In this document: positions 49,136 to 60,215 of the stretch, one piece after another | Numbering within the stretch: the stretch's first letter is position 1 | Layout: each line of letters starts with the position of its first letter | DNA from: Chamaea fasciata | Lineage: Eukaryota; Chordata; Aves; Passeriformes; Sylviidae | Direction: 5' to 3' | Length of the DNA stretch: 64,000 nucleotides | NCBI GenBank assembly: GCA_029207755.1 | Contig: JARCOQ010000003.1 | Coordinates: forward strand, 95,682,646-95,746,645 | The notes under the pieces: model-generated | Seen by the model: the letters and a program-made list of their open reading frames with translations, nothing else | What the model was told of the DNA's origin: nothing | Databases searched by the model: none | Program-made: the position numbers and the translations under genes

Positions 49136-52100
49136 CTGGGAATAGATTAGCAGGCAGTCAATGTTCTTATCCTGCATGCACAGACTATCAATGCACAGAC
49201 TGATACAGTCTCTCACACGATTTATTGACACTATTTTAATTCCATTTTATCCTGTAAGGGAAAGTTCTCCTTACAGAGGATTTTTAGGATCTTTGTGTTT
49301 ATTTAAAAACAGAAAATGCAGTAATTTCTGCTGTAAACCGTCAGTTTCTGTCCCCCACTTTCATGGCAAATCGTGTGCAACTAAGTGCTCATTCCTCTTT
49401 TCAAGGGGATACTTCTGACATAAACCCTTCATTACCCACATATATTCCAAAACAAGGATTCAATAGATTTCTATACAGTTGAAAACTAAAGTCAAGGGGT
49501 CACACACCACAGGTTGTTTTCTAACCAAACCCTTAACAGTGGGAAAGAGAGGAAGGAGTAATGACTGAAAATGAGATGAAGATTCATCATTAGACCTTCA
49601 AATACTTCATGTTATTTAATATGGCTTTACAATCTTTGCCAGCATGTTTCATTGTTTAGTTGTGTTTTTCAAGTTTCAGGAATGGGCTCACTTGCTACAT
49701 GACTAGATCTTTATCTTCATTTTACAAACAGCTTGCCTATCCAGTGTAGCTTTTTGTGCAGTAATAAATATATAGAAATCTTATATATTTACCAGACAGG
49801 GGCAAGGCTGCAGATTAGATCTTGGAAAGTACCACAAACACTGATCTATACTAATTAGCATTGACACACTTAATTTCTTCTGATTTTACATGCAATTGTC
49901 ATCAGACTTTAAAAGGTAAGCTGAATAGGATAGCTAGAGTTCAGGATTTTGTTCAACAGAAGTAAATTGCACTGAACTATGCTGAGAGACTGAGTCAGGG
50001 AAAATATATGCAGTAGCTGTATCACCAGCTCCTTTGGCTGTAGAAGAACAAGATGGCAAGATGGATCTACAGTGCTTCATACATAGTGATGATACTGTAA
50101 AGGTCACGAAGAACAGAAATAGACCATGGAGCTCTAGTTCCCCCAGGGGGAAAAAAAATCAATCACCCCCTTTATAGCAATATCCTTGGATTGATATCTG
50201 CTAAGAATGTCATATATCTCATGCAAAAACATGGAAAAGGGTCCAAGTGACTTGCAGCTAACCCTTTAATCACCTAACTTTCTTTGGCAGTACCTTAATG
50301 CAACTGATTTGGGAAGTAACTAGGAAAGAAGAAATCAGGAGTGTTTTTATAGAGGTCCCTCAACACATAACAGCAGGTAGAAAGAATCACCTCAACAAAA
50401 TTTGTGGGTGACAGAGATTTGGTGAAAATAAAGTGTCACTCTCACAAGACTGTGCTACTGATGTAGTTCTCGGCAGTTTCTCGGCAGTCATCACCTGATT
50501 CCTGTGGTGTGCTGTACTCCACACTAAAGGGATGATTTAAAACAGGCTGATATTATAAAAGCTAATAGAGCACCAGCCTCTCTTAGGGGATTTCCGGTCA
50601 GTCCTCTGCATAACTTGGAGTGGGTTTCATTTTAAAATTAAGAAACCTATATTTAGCTATTTGTGTGCAGACACATTCAGAGTATAAGCTTCCATCTTCA
50701 TCAACCAGTCATGCTATCTGAGATCCCACAAGGTATTCCATCAAACCTTCAACTTCCAGTCCAGAAAAGTATGGAAGGGTACAGATATATCCTTTGTTGT
50801 ATCTACCAACCCTGTGCAGAAGTTTCAGGTATTCTCTGGCATCAGAAATGGCACTAACTGCCTATGCTTAGACGACTGAATTTACCTCTAGGTTAACCCA
50901 GCCAGCAGAGCTGGAGGACCAACCCCTTTGATCAACTACATGATGTTACTTCAGGCTGGATAAAATCAGTCTCTATGCACCTCTGTCTCTACTGTCTAAC
51001 TCTCCATCAACTATTGCATAAACTTGGCATGCCTGTAGATACCTCCTATAGGCACCCTAACTGAATCTTAAACTTTAACCCACCCACAAATATCTATCCT
51101 ACACTTTGAGTTCGCATCCTATCCAGTTTCTTAGCTCCAATGACTTGAGAGGCATTTGAACCTTTTAAAGCTGCCATATCAAAGCACATAACAGCTTTTC
51201 TGGAATATAAAAATTATTTACTACATGATGATACTCTTTTCTTTTTGCTAATAAGAAAAAAGTGCACTGTATTATTCTATAATTCTTGAATGTGTAAGGA
51301 CTTGACAGGAGACCAGAAGCGAAGTTACTTGATCTTCAGACTAGTATGTTTTTGAAATGTTTGAAAAACATTATCTAGCCTCATTTGTCAATACTGAAAA
51401 ACCTGCTGAAAGAACTATTATGATCTTAACCTGGAAAGGCTGCCCCAGTTATTGTGATAGTCTGTGTAAATTTATAAGGGACAAACTACAAAACAGATTT
51501 ATCTGTTTTCCTAAACCAAAGTAAGCACTTCAAGAACACTGAAGGTAGTATAGTGCACTTTTAACTACACTGACAATCACGGAAAAAATCACTAAGTGGG
51601 AAAAGCCCCTATAAGATCCACACAATCCGTATCCAGAAGCAGGTCAAAGAAACAAAAACACTATAAAAACTGCTGGCACACAATGCTATTTTAAATTTTG
51701 TTGTGTATCCTACACTGTCTGCTGCTTCTTCAGAAAAGCACAAATTGACTTGCCATTGTCTGTGACCTAGATGCCCTCTCATTTATGGTAATGTGAGTCT
51801 TGGATGCTCTAGGATGCATCAAATGATGACAGGTGTCTACATTTAGTCAACGGAATTTTGCTTTACCTTGATATTTATATGCTTGCTCACAGATCTTTTT
51901 CAGTCATGTCAGAACTTCAGCTTTCATTCCTCCATGAATTACATTTTGAATGCTGGGAGCAAGAAACTTCCTGAAATTCTAGCAAGATTTGCATTGGTTC
52001 TGCAAAAGTAAAGTCACCTGGCAGCCTACCATTGCAGTCCTCACTGGCTTCCCTGGCATTTTCATGGCCAGGATCAGAACTCTGCTACCAAGACCATCAA

Positions 52101-52399
52101 TCTCACATGGACTTCCTCATCACTTTCACATGCAGAAAAAGGAAATGTGGACCTTGGTCTCACAAGGAGTTCAACTTAGTAGTTCTATTTTTTTCATGAC
52201 CTCTAAATTACAGCTCTATAGCTCAACTCTTACTTAGCCTCTGTTTCAGAAAAGAACTTGTGGACATGGAGGACATGCTGGCTAGAGTCAGTCTTAGCCT
52301 GGCATCTAATATTATGTATCAAAGCAAAGAGAAAGGCATCAGGAATAGAGAAAGAAGAAAATTTTAACCTTTCTTCAAAAAGAAAATCTAGAAATGAAA
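49136..52399. other. Upstream of the MYT1L start codon: 5' UTR intron, nothing recognised
   Basis: A 3' splice site appears to end at 49136, so most of this should be an intron that splits the 5' UTR. I see no clear non-coding exon, CpG island or transposon. Confidence 0.5.
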
Positions 52400-52845
52400 A
52401 TGGAAAGGTCTAAGCTGATTAGAGAGTGGAGTACTTCTACAAGAAAAAGCTGAAAGAATTTGGTTTGCTAAGCCTGGAGAAGAGAAGGCCTCAGGGTGAC
52501 TTAATTGTGGCCTTCCAGTACCTGAATGGAGCCAACAAGAAAGATGGAGAGGGAATTTTCACAAGGGCATGTAGTGACAGGGTAAGGGAGAATGGTTTCA
52601 GCCTCAGAGCAGGTTTAGATTGGGTATCAGGAAGATATTCCGTGAAGGTGGTAAGATACTGGAAGGAAGAGGCTGCCCAGAGAAGTTGTGTATGCCCGTC
52701 CCCTTCAGTGTTCAAGGCAAGATTGGATGGAGCTCTGAGCAACCTGGTCCAGTGGAACATTCCCTGCAGAGTCAGGGGGGTTGGAACTAGATGATCTTTA
52801 AGGTCCCCTTCAACCCAGGCCATTCGGTGACTCTACGATTCTCAG
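52400..52845 (+). mobile_element. CR1 LINE 3' end, plus strand
   Basis: Runs from TAAGCCTGGAGAAGAGAAGG through GTGGCCTTCCAGTACCTGAA, GAGGCTGCCCAGAGAAGTTG and GTTCAAGGCAAGATTGGATG to GAACTAGATGATCTTTAAGG and TCTACGATTCT. The 122-aa frame at 52426-52794 is the open remainder of the repeat and not a gene. Confidence 0.9.
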
Positions 52846-54054
52846 TTCCCGGAAGGAAAATATAAACGAGGTCTAGGTAGAAATTAAATCTGCGAATCAG
52901 AATTTAAAATAACTAAATTATTGAACATGCTTTACTTAGGATAATGGGACCTAGGAACTCTGTACCACCATTATGTGCATTCATGTTACTGAAGATTTAG
53001 AGAAACATGACATGAATAGTTAAAGTGCTCTAACAAATAAACCACAAAATGCTACACTAAATATATATTTTCTGAGCAAAACCAAAACAAATGTCTGTAC
53101 GGTCACCTGCGTGCAGGCAGTAAGACTTGTTACATCTTACTGTACAGAATCATATACCAGTAACTACTACTACTACACACACACACAAACACAGGGTGCT
53201 TTTAAATTGTCAGTATTTGAAAGCTGGAAATAATAATGAGACAAAATGAGAAAAACACAATCTTAAAAAATTACTACAGTTGTGAGCAGCTGAAAGTATT
53301 TCATTAAATGTTAAAAATAGGAAAGGCACACAGTCATAAGAGAAGAATTCTTTAATAAAAGAGATTTGATCATTATTTGAAAATGTAGTAATAGTAATCA
53401 ACAAGAATTTTTTTAAAGGGCTATTTCTCACTATTTATCATTTTAAAATCAAAGTCCCAGACAACATTTACCTCTCAAAATAAACACAGGCTAATAGATC
53501 TTCAATAAAATGCTGTTACTTGGGGAATGAGGGAGAATTGAAAAAAAATTCTGAAAAAATTATACTTGTAACTTTTAAAATTAACCTTTACTAACTGTTG
53601 AGGGGATGGTGTGGCTCACTAAGTTAATGTTCCTGATGCTGACCCTTAGAAATGTCATACAAAAGCAATATGGGATACAAGATGATGACATAATTAGCAT
53701 CAGTCAACAATTTGTAATGGAAAATCGGTAATCAAAACCACTCGATACTGCACTTTGAGGACACTCCAAAAGTTGCCAGTAAAGGTAGCTATGTCAGGAT
53801 ACCATATCCTTAGATACTTTTGAAACATTTTGTTTTCTCTTACTGAGCATTCAGACAATAAGGTAAGTGCTTCATAAAATCAGCATATTTATCAATTAGG
53901 AAATATTTCTCCAGAAAAAAAATTTATGTATTAAAATATTTTTTCCAGAAAAATTATTTTGCATAGAAGTTATTTTTATACAAAACTAATTGTAAAAACA
54001 AAAAAATATATACTTAAGAAAAGCCTTTCTAATATAATCCCAAGACACACATTT
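52846..54054. other. AT-rich non-coding DNA
   Basis: I recognise no feature except a short TAC/CA simple repeat at 53166-53192. Confidence 0.5.
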
Positions 54055-54330
54055 TAGCCCTACAATATTTAGTATCTTCACCAGTACTCTGGAACATCAT
54101 ATGCTACTGAAATATGCAGATAATAGAAAAATTGACGGAATGATAAACTATGTTGGAGAAAGGCCAGTTACATACACTGGCCTGTGTCACTTGGCAGGCT
54201 GGATCCATCTGAAAAAAATGCGGGTTTCAAGCTCCTGTACGTATGAACAATACTTGTGGGCCATTCTTGAGAGACAGAAATCCCAGTCTGCCAGGCAGTA
54301 ACACTGAAGTGAATCTGGACAACAAGGTGA
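54055..54330 (+). mobile_element. Probable old CR1-like fragment
   Basis: The order ATTTAGTATCTTCACCAGTA, TGCTACTGAAATATGCAGAT (compare CR1 'aagtttgctgatgacac'), GGAGAAAGGCCAGT and a downstream CACTTGGCAGGCTGGA resembles a CR1 reverse-transcriptase-end segment upstream of the usual 3' tail. Strongly diverged. It is 730 bp before the clear CR1 at 55060 and in the same orientation. Confidence 0.45.
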
Positions 54331-54967
54331 GCACAACCAACTTCTACACTGCTGCAGCTGAAGAGCAGAATGTGATCTGTAGCTGCACATCCTTTAAGGC
54401 TGCATTAATTTTCCAGAAAATCACTGAATTTTTCAGATACGGTCAGTAACCTCTAAGAACAGAGAGCAAGTTTTCAACAGGACCTCATCTGTTGGCTTGC
54501 AGATACCAAGGCTTTGAGTCTCACCACAGAGCTACCTGAGCTCCTAAAAGTTTCATAACCAGTACCACTCTCCCAATCTCTACGTACACTCACATATCTA
54601 CGATATGGACTTTCTCAGGGCTGCCAGCTGAAAATGATCAAGAGACTAAGTCTCCTTTCCAGGACAAACTGTGATTTTTGCTCCCTTGCGGGGAAGTAGT
54701 TCAGCAGTTTCTTCCCTTGATGGCAAGTACGCCTGAAAATGATCTTTCCCGTTAAAATTCTCAAGGTTTCTGAAATTCTAGCTAGAGGCATGGCAACTGC
54801 AAGGTTCAGTCCCAAGTTCCTAAATTTCCCAGTCAGCCAACACTTTCTGAGTGAATTATAATGGTTTCTCTCTAGCCATGATGTAACAGAAGGCTAGAAA
54901 GCCACAAAAGAGCTAAAGAACTTAGATCTGGACTTCTAAAATTTTTCTTTCTTAGTTGTTTTCTTAC

Positions 54968-55010
54968 TTGTATTTCTTCAAATCCAAAAATTTGATTTGA
55001 AGAAATACAA
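54968..55010. repeat. Perfect 17-bp inverted repeat, 9-nt loop
   Basis: TTGTATTTCTTCAAATC and GATTTGAAGAAATACAA are exact reverse complements, separated by CAAAAATTT. A 17-bp perfect stem of mixed composition is not expected often by chance in 64 kb. The stem is short for an animal pre-miRNA. Confidence 0.92.
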
Positions 55011-55059
55011 ACACTCTCAAAAGATGTCTAGTGTTTACTGAGGCAGAGAATTCACTGTC

Positions 55060-55568
55060 TCTTCTGTATAAAGTTCTGGGCTCCTCAGGACAAGACGGAC
55101 ATGGAGCTCCTGGAGAGTGTCCAGAGACAGGCAACAAAATGACTAAGGGACAGGAGCACGTCTCTTAAACAGAAAGGCTGAAGGAGCTGGGACTGTTCAG
55201 CCTCCAGAAGAGATGATTGAGAGGGGACTCATCAATGTCTGTCAGTATCTGAAGGGACGGCGTCAAGAGGATGTTTCCAGCCTCTTCTCAGTGGTGCCCA
55301 GCAATAGGACAAGAGCTAATGGGCAGAAACTGATGCACAGGAAGTTTCTCCTGAACATGAGGAAGAACTTCTTTACTGTGTGAGTGACTGAGCACTGGGA
55401 CAGACTGCCCAGAGAGGTTGTGGAGTCTCTCTCACCGGAAATATTCAAGGACCATCTGGACACAATCCTGTGCCATGTGCTCTAGGATGACCCTGCTTGA
55501 GCAGAGAGGTTGGACCAGATGCCCCACTGTGGTCCCTTCCAACTTGATTCATTCTGTGATTCTGTAGA
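55060..55568 (+). mobile_element. CR1 LINE 3' end, plus strand, longest copy in the window
   Basis: From GGGCTCCTCAGGACAAGACG and GGAGAGTGTCCAGAGACAGG through GGACTGTTCAGCCTCCAGAA, ACTGCCCAGAGAGGTTGTGG, GTTGGACCAGATGCCCCACT and GGTCCCTTCCAACTTGATTC to the octamer tail ATTCTGTGATTCTGT. About 510 bp, 5'-truncated. The frame at 55263-55463 on the other strand is a shadow. Confidence 0.93.
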
Positions 55569-57411
55569 TGATCATCCGTGATCTCAAAAATCTATGGAAA
55601 TTACTGTTAAATTCTAGAATTACTGCATAATTGTTATTGTCAATCAAGAATGTTGCTTAAAATTATTAGAAATCTTGCTTTTCCCTAATCAGCAATATTA
55701 GACATACTCATAATATGATAAAAGTAAAATGTTTGGAGAAAAACATTATGATTTCCTGAAAATGTAATGTGTTTATTATATTAAAAGATGGCAGTTTGAA
55801 ATACATCTCCGTGTCACTAAAGTTACTCAGTAAAGGCAGATTTTCAGCCCCTATGATGCAAGATTCAAATTTCTACAGGTAAGATTTCTTTATTATTTTT
55901 ATAGCCAAAGTTTGCTTAGCATCTCTTTTTTTATAACTTAAAGAAAATGTTATTTCTTCTGTGTGAAAGTCAAATGAAAGGATTCAAAGAATTCTTTTTA
56001 ATTTAGTGTCTCAAAAAACAAAACAAAATATGTCAAATGTATTTTCCACATTTAAAATGCTCCTATATCCATAATCAAAGAAATATGACCTGGAAAACAA
56101 TGAATAGTTTATGTAAGCAGTGTATCCTATACTATATAAGTACTTTGTGCAGTCTTCCTAAAAAAACTGCCAACTGACCTTCTATTTCTCTCCTCAGAAA
56201 ACAATAGGCAAATCCAAATTGTAACATAACCTCTTTTCAAGCATGTCTGTGTATTCCAAAAGAAATTAATTTCTCACGTTTGACTCCTGGTAATCTGAAT
56301 ATGTTTTTATAAACTGGGTATCTTTTGTTATATCCAGTTTAACCTATCTGTAAAATGAGACACTTATCAATCATTTCAATGGGCCCCAAATATCTCTGTT
56401 GTATAGCACTATCTGCTTCTGCAGGTTGTCCTCTCCCCTAACCAGACCAAACCTGAATCAGTAATCTTAATTTATGCTTTATTGATCATAGTTCTGTAAA
56501 TTAGTTGCATTCTCGGATAAAATGTGTGTACTTGTGGATTAAAGGAGAGTAGTTGATGGCATTCAGCTCAGTTTTAACAAGGCTTTTGACCGAGTATTCT
56601 TGTCTTTCATTATGACTGTATTTGCAAAGTCAGTTCTTTAAAACCAGTTCTTAGCATTTCAATCATCTTGATTAAATATTGTCTATTACTGTTATTAACA
56701 GACCACAGTAAAATTCAAGATCTGGATTTTGACAGAAACCCGTTTGAGTCTCCCAAACACATTTAAGATACTTGTTTCTTATTTTAAGATCTACAAGACA
56801 AAAGAGACACAAAACTGCAGGATAGAAAGTTACTCTAAGAAGTTACTGGAGTGTTTAAGGAAAAGTTAGGCAGAAGGGAAAGTCAATTTCCTCTCCTTTC
56901 AGACTCTTCACCCCACAAACCCATGGCCTTCAGATGGACATCTAAAATTTAGTTCAAATATTTTAGAGTACCCTTTTCAGGAAATGGCAAACTTTATAAT
57001 TACTGTATTTGAATCTTCCCCTTAGGAAAATACCAGCATACAACCAGAGCTGAGTTCCAGGGGGAACTCAACGAAGATAAAAATTACAAGTTGAGGGTAC
57101 ATAATACAAAGCAAACAAATAAGCATGTGGGTAAATGAATGACTAGAATATAAACTACTCCTTTGCTCTCTTTCCATTTGTGATGAACACACAAAGCTTT
57201 TATTAATATCAAGGAGAGTCCTTCTTTCAGAACAAAAGGAGAATAATCCTCAGGACTTGTTCTGAAACTTTGAGTAAGAGTCATTTTCCTGCTGTAATGC
57301 ACAGAGGGAATCCAATCCCTCAAATGAACAGTGGAGGCTGCAGCCAGATCTGTAAATACAGCCCAAAATAAGCAGAATTCTGGTTAAACTCACAAGTTCC
57401 TCATATATCAC

Positions 57412-57418
57412 CTTTTTC

Positions 57419-57449
<31 letters not shown>

Positions 57450-57485
57450 GTTTGTTTTTTTGGGTTTTTTTTGGTGGGGGGGGGG
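57412..57485. repeat. T-rich then T/G-rich tract ending in 10 G
   Basis: TTTTCTTTTC-type start, long T-run, GGGTTTTTTTTGG, then GGGGGGGGGG at 57476-57485. Confidence 0.85.
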
Positions 57486-58659
57486 AATATATTTGGGAAT
57501 ACATCAATGAAATAACCTGGGGGGAAGCAGGGAACCCTTTCAACTATTTCTCACTGGCCTCAGATTAGAGCAGAAAAGACCCAAAGTGCACAGAGGTCCT
57601 TTGAGCATCTTTCTCTTATTACTTCTTTTTATCTTGGATATGAGGAAGGAGAAAGAAGTGTGGAAAAAGGAGGTAAGAAGAAATAGCACTGGATCTACAG
57701 CACTTCCTTCTTAGGAGCAAAGATATCCACTCATCAGTCTGCCTCCATGAAGATATTTTGGATATGTCCAGTGAACAGGATCTGAGACATGTACCAGAAT
57801 TTCCACTGGGAAGAAGACATCCAGAATATGTCCACACAGCTGAGCAACTCAAATTGCAACATCCTTCAACCAGTCCTTGACGGTGGTCCTGTGCCAGGCC
57901 ACTCGATCTGTGAAAGGTCAGGGTGGTGAATGTCAGCACATGCTGACAGGACCTTGTAATACTGAAGACTCAGGAGCTTTATAGTTAGTCATGTTCATTT
58001 CCTCCCCTCCTATTTATAAGCATTTCTGACTGGGGACTTATGTATCTTTCACATAAGAAGAAAAAAAAGAACTGCTTTAAAGGTTTTAAAGTTCCTGTTA
58101 CAATTAAAATTTTGATTACAGAGATAGGCTTAAACAAGTATTCACATTTCCTTGCATTTGATGCTGACATTGAAAGAAAGCAGTCTCTATTTTGAAGGCC
58201 TCCTAATATGAAATTAAATATAACAGAAGGAAAAATAAGGTCTACATATTTCTCCAGCACAGCCAGCAAAGCACTCAGAAGCAGCACAGATTAAAGCTGA
58301 ATGTAAAATTTATAGTAAGAATCAAACAAAAAGTAAAGAGAAATAATTTGGACCTAAAAGAACTGTAATTTCCTTGTCATGAACAGAAGAAGCATACTTC
58401 TGCTATTAGAAGATGCTACTTTCAAGTGGGGGTATAAGCAACTTAAACCTTAGTAACTTCATAAAATGAAATTTCTTGAAGATTATTTTCTGTATTGCTG
58501 GTGATTCTGAAAAAAAATTGCACCAAATTCACTGAATTTATTATAGAAATTTTATTAGCATGATTCTATAAAAATCAAGACATTATAGTAATTATTTATC
58601 CAAAAGTCTTAGTTACACTTAGAATGATATAAAAGATGGGGCTTCTTGCTCCTTCTGTC

Positions 58660-58810
58660 TGGGTGGGTGTGTGGCTGTGTGCATGATATTTGTGTCCACA
58701 TGAGCTCTCTGTCTGTCTAGAATCCGTGTGAGCAGCCATGTAAGCATATATTTATGTATATGCACATGTAGTGCACACATGGGCTTTGTGTGTTTGCTGT
58801 AAACGAATCT
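58660..58810. repeat. Degenerate TG/CA-rich stretch
   Basis: GGGTGGGTGTGTGGCTGTGT, CTCTCTGTCTGTCTAG, then ATGTATATGCACATGTAGTG and CTTTGTGTGTTTGC. A worn dinucleotide repeat. Confidence 0.65.
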
Positions 58811-59754
58811 TCAGCCTTGCTCCCAGTTGAACTCAGGGACATGGATCAGGAGCAGCCTTGCTTCCCTTCGAGTTGTTGAATCTGGCATGATTCATTTTCT
58901 TCTAAAATCCTGTTCTCAAACACAATGTAGTCAAAAACAACAGATATAAGGCATCAGGAAGGTTATTTTTCTAATTCTAAATTTGAAATGTGTCAATTTG
59001 TTATATTTTGTATGGGAACAAAGGCAGAAAAATAATTTAGGTCATGGCAGACCTATTTTTTCATAGTATTATGGAAGGAAATTGGTAAGAAAAGTGCTTT
59101 GAAAGAAAAAATGGATTTAAATATTTCATTTTTAGAAATCAGGAAGCCAGTAAGACTTACTGAAATACAAAGAGTTAGATTTCACAGACATGGGGCTCAC
59201 AATGTTCTACACTTCCACTGCTAGGCTTAAAACCCACTAACTTAGGGAAGGCACGCAAGGCAGGTGAAATCTCTATAAAACACTTCCTTGGCACACGTGT
59301 GCAACTTGTTCTTGCACACACTGTCTATGTGCAGGTCCTGAGGTATAATGTGCTCCAAAGACAGGTTTACATTTAACTCCTAGGATTTAACACCAAAGAC
59401 TAATTTCACGGAAGCCCATGTTCTGGACAAGCTCCAAAACTGAGAAACACCTTCACTTAATATACATCTTAAAAGTATATACAATGGTCTTTAGGGCACA
59501 GCAACTTAATGAAGGTTTCCATATTTTTATTTGTCTAATATGTTTGCATCCATGTTTATCGAAGCACTGATTTCATTAACTGAAAGATACCTACCAAGGA
59601 AGGGCTGTAGGAGTTTTTCCTGTAACTCATTAAATATATTCATACTACACATCTTTGAATTATCATTACAATCCTAAGAGAATAAAGAACTGTGGGAAAT
59701 CAAAGCACAGAAAACTCCCAAAACTGTACATGCAGGCCCAGATTTGGAAATGAA

Positions 59755-60215
59755 TACAGGGTTTGATCTAAGACCTTGGAAGAGGCTTCCAAATTGAGAG
59801 ACCTAAAGCAAGAATGTGGAGTTGTAGTTCAAGAAGAAGCATGTTAAGCTAGATAACAGAAGTTCTAAAAAGTTTTAAAGTTTAGCAATAGTACTTGTTA
59901 TTAGAATTAGTAAGAAGTTTTAAGGTGTAGTAATGTAGGTGTGATGTTACATGATTTGTGTGGTGTTACATGATTGGTTAAGAAGAGACGCATTGCGGCA
60001 AAAACATGAAAGAAAAAACAATTATTGGTATAAAATATACTAACTTTGTGGCAGTAGTTTTTTGGCTAATAAACCTATATAAGGCATTGTAACTAGAGAT
60101 ACTACAGCTTCTGATGTAAGGACATTCTCACACTCGCTTGAGACTGAAGATTAAGAGCAATAGATCGTCCTTTTAAAACATCTCTCAGTGGTCCCGCCTC
60201 ACCTCTATCCCAGTG
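59755..60215 (+). mobile_element. Probable avian LTR-like element
   Basis: The stretch has LTR-like promoter and polyadenylation signals: TATAAAAT (60029-60036), AATAAA (60068-60073) and TATATAAG (60076-60083). Upstream is a direct repeat of GTTACATGATT (59945 and 59964), followed by TGGTTAAGAAGAG, which resembles avian endogenous retroviral LTRs as I remember them. The 3' part CTCTCAGTGGTCCCGCCTC also fits. No retroviral coding sequence is seen, so a solo LTR is the simplest reading. Edges are uncertain. Confidence 0.45.

Larger units (their letters stand above)
55569..59754. other. AT-rich non-coding DNA with simple repeats
   Basis: Contains the T/G-rich tract at 57412-57485 and a degenerate TG/CA-rich stretch at 58660-58810. 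I see no exon or transposon. Confidence 0.5.

Noticed and set aside
52426..52794. 122-codon plus-strand frame and 110-codon minus-strand frame
   Set aside because: Both are within a CR1 3' end and correspond to its non-coding tail.
54968..55010. microRNA precursor
   Set aside because: The stem of 17 bp with a 9-nt loop is shorter than animal pre-miRNA hairpins; flanking bases do not extend the pairing.
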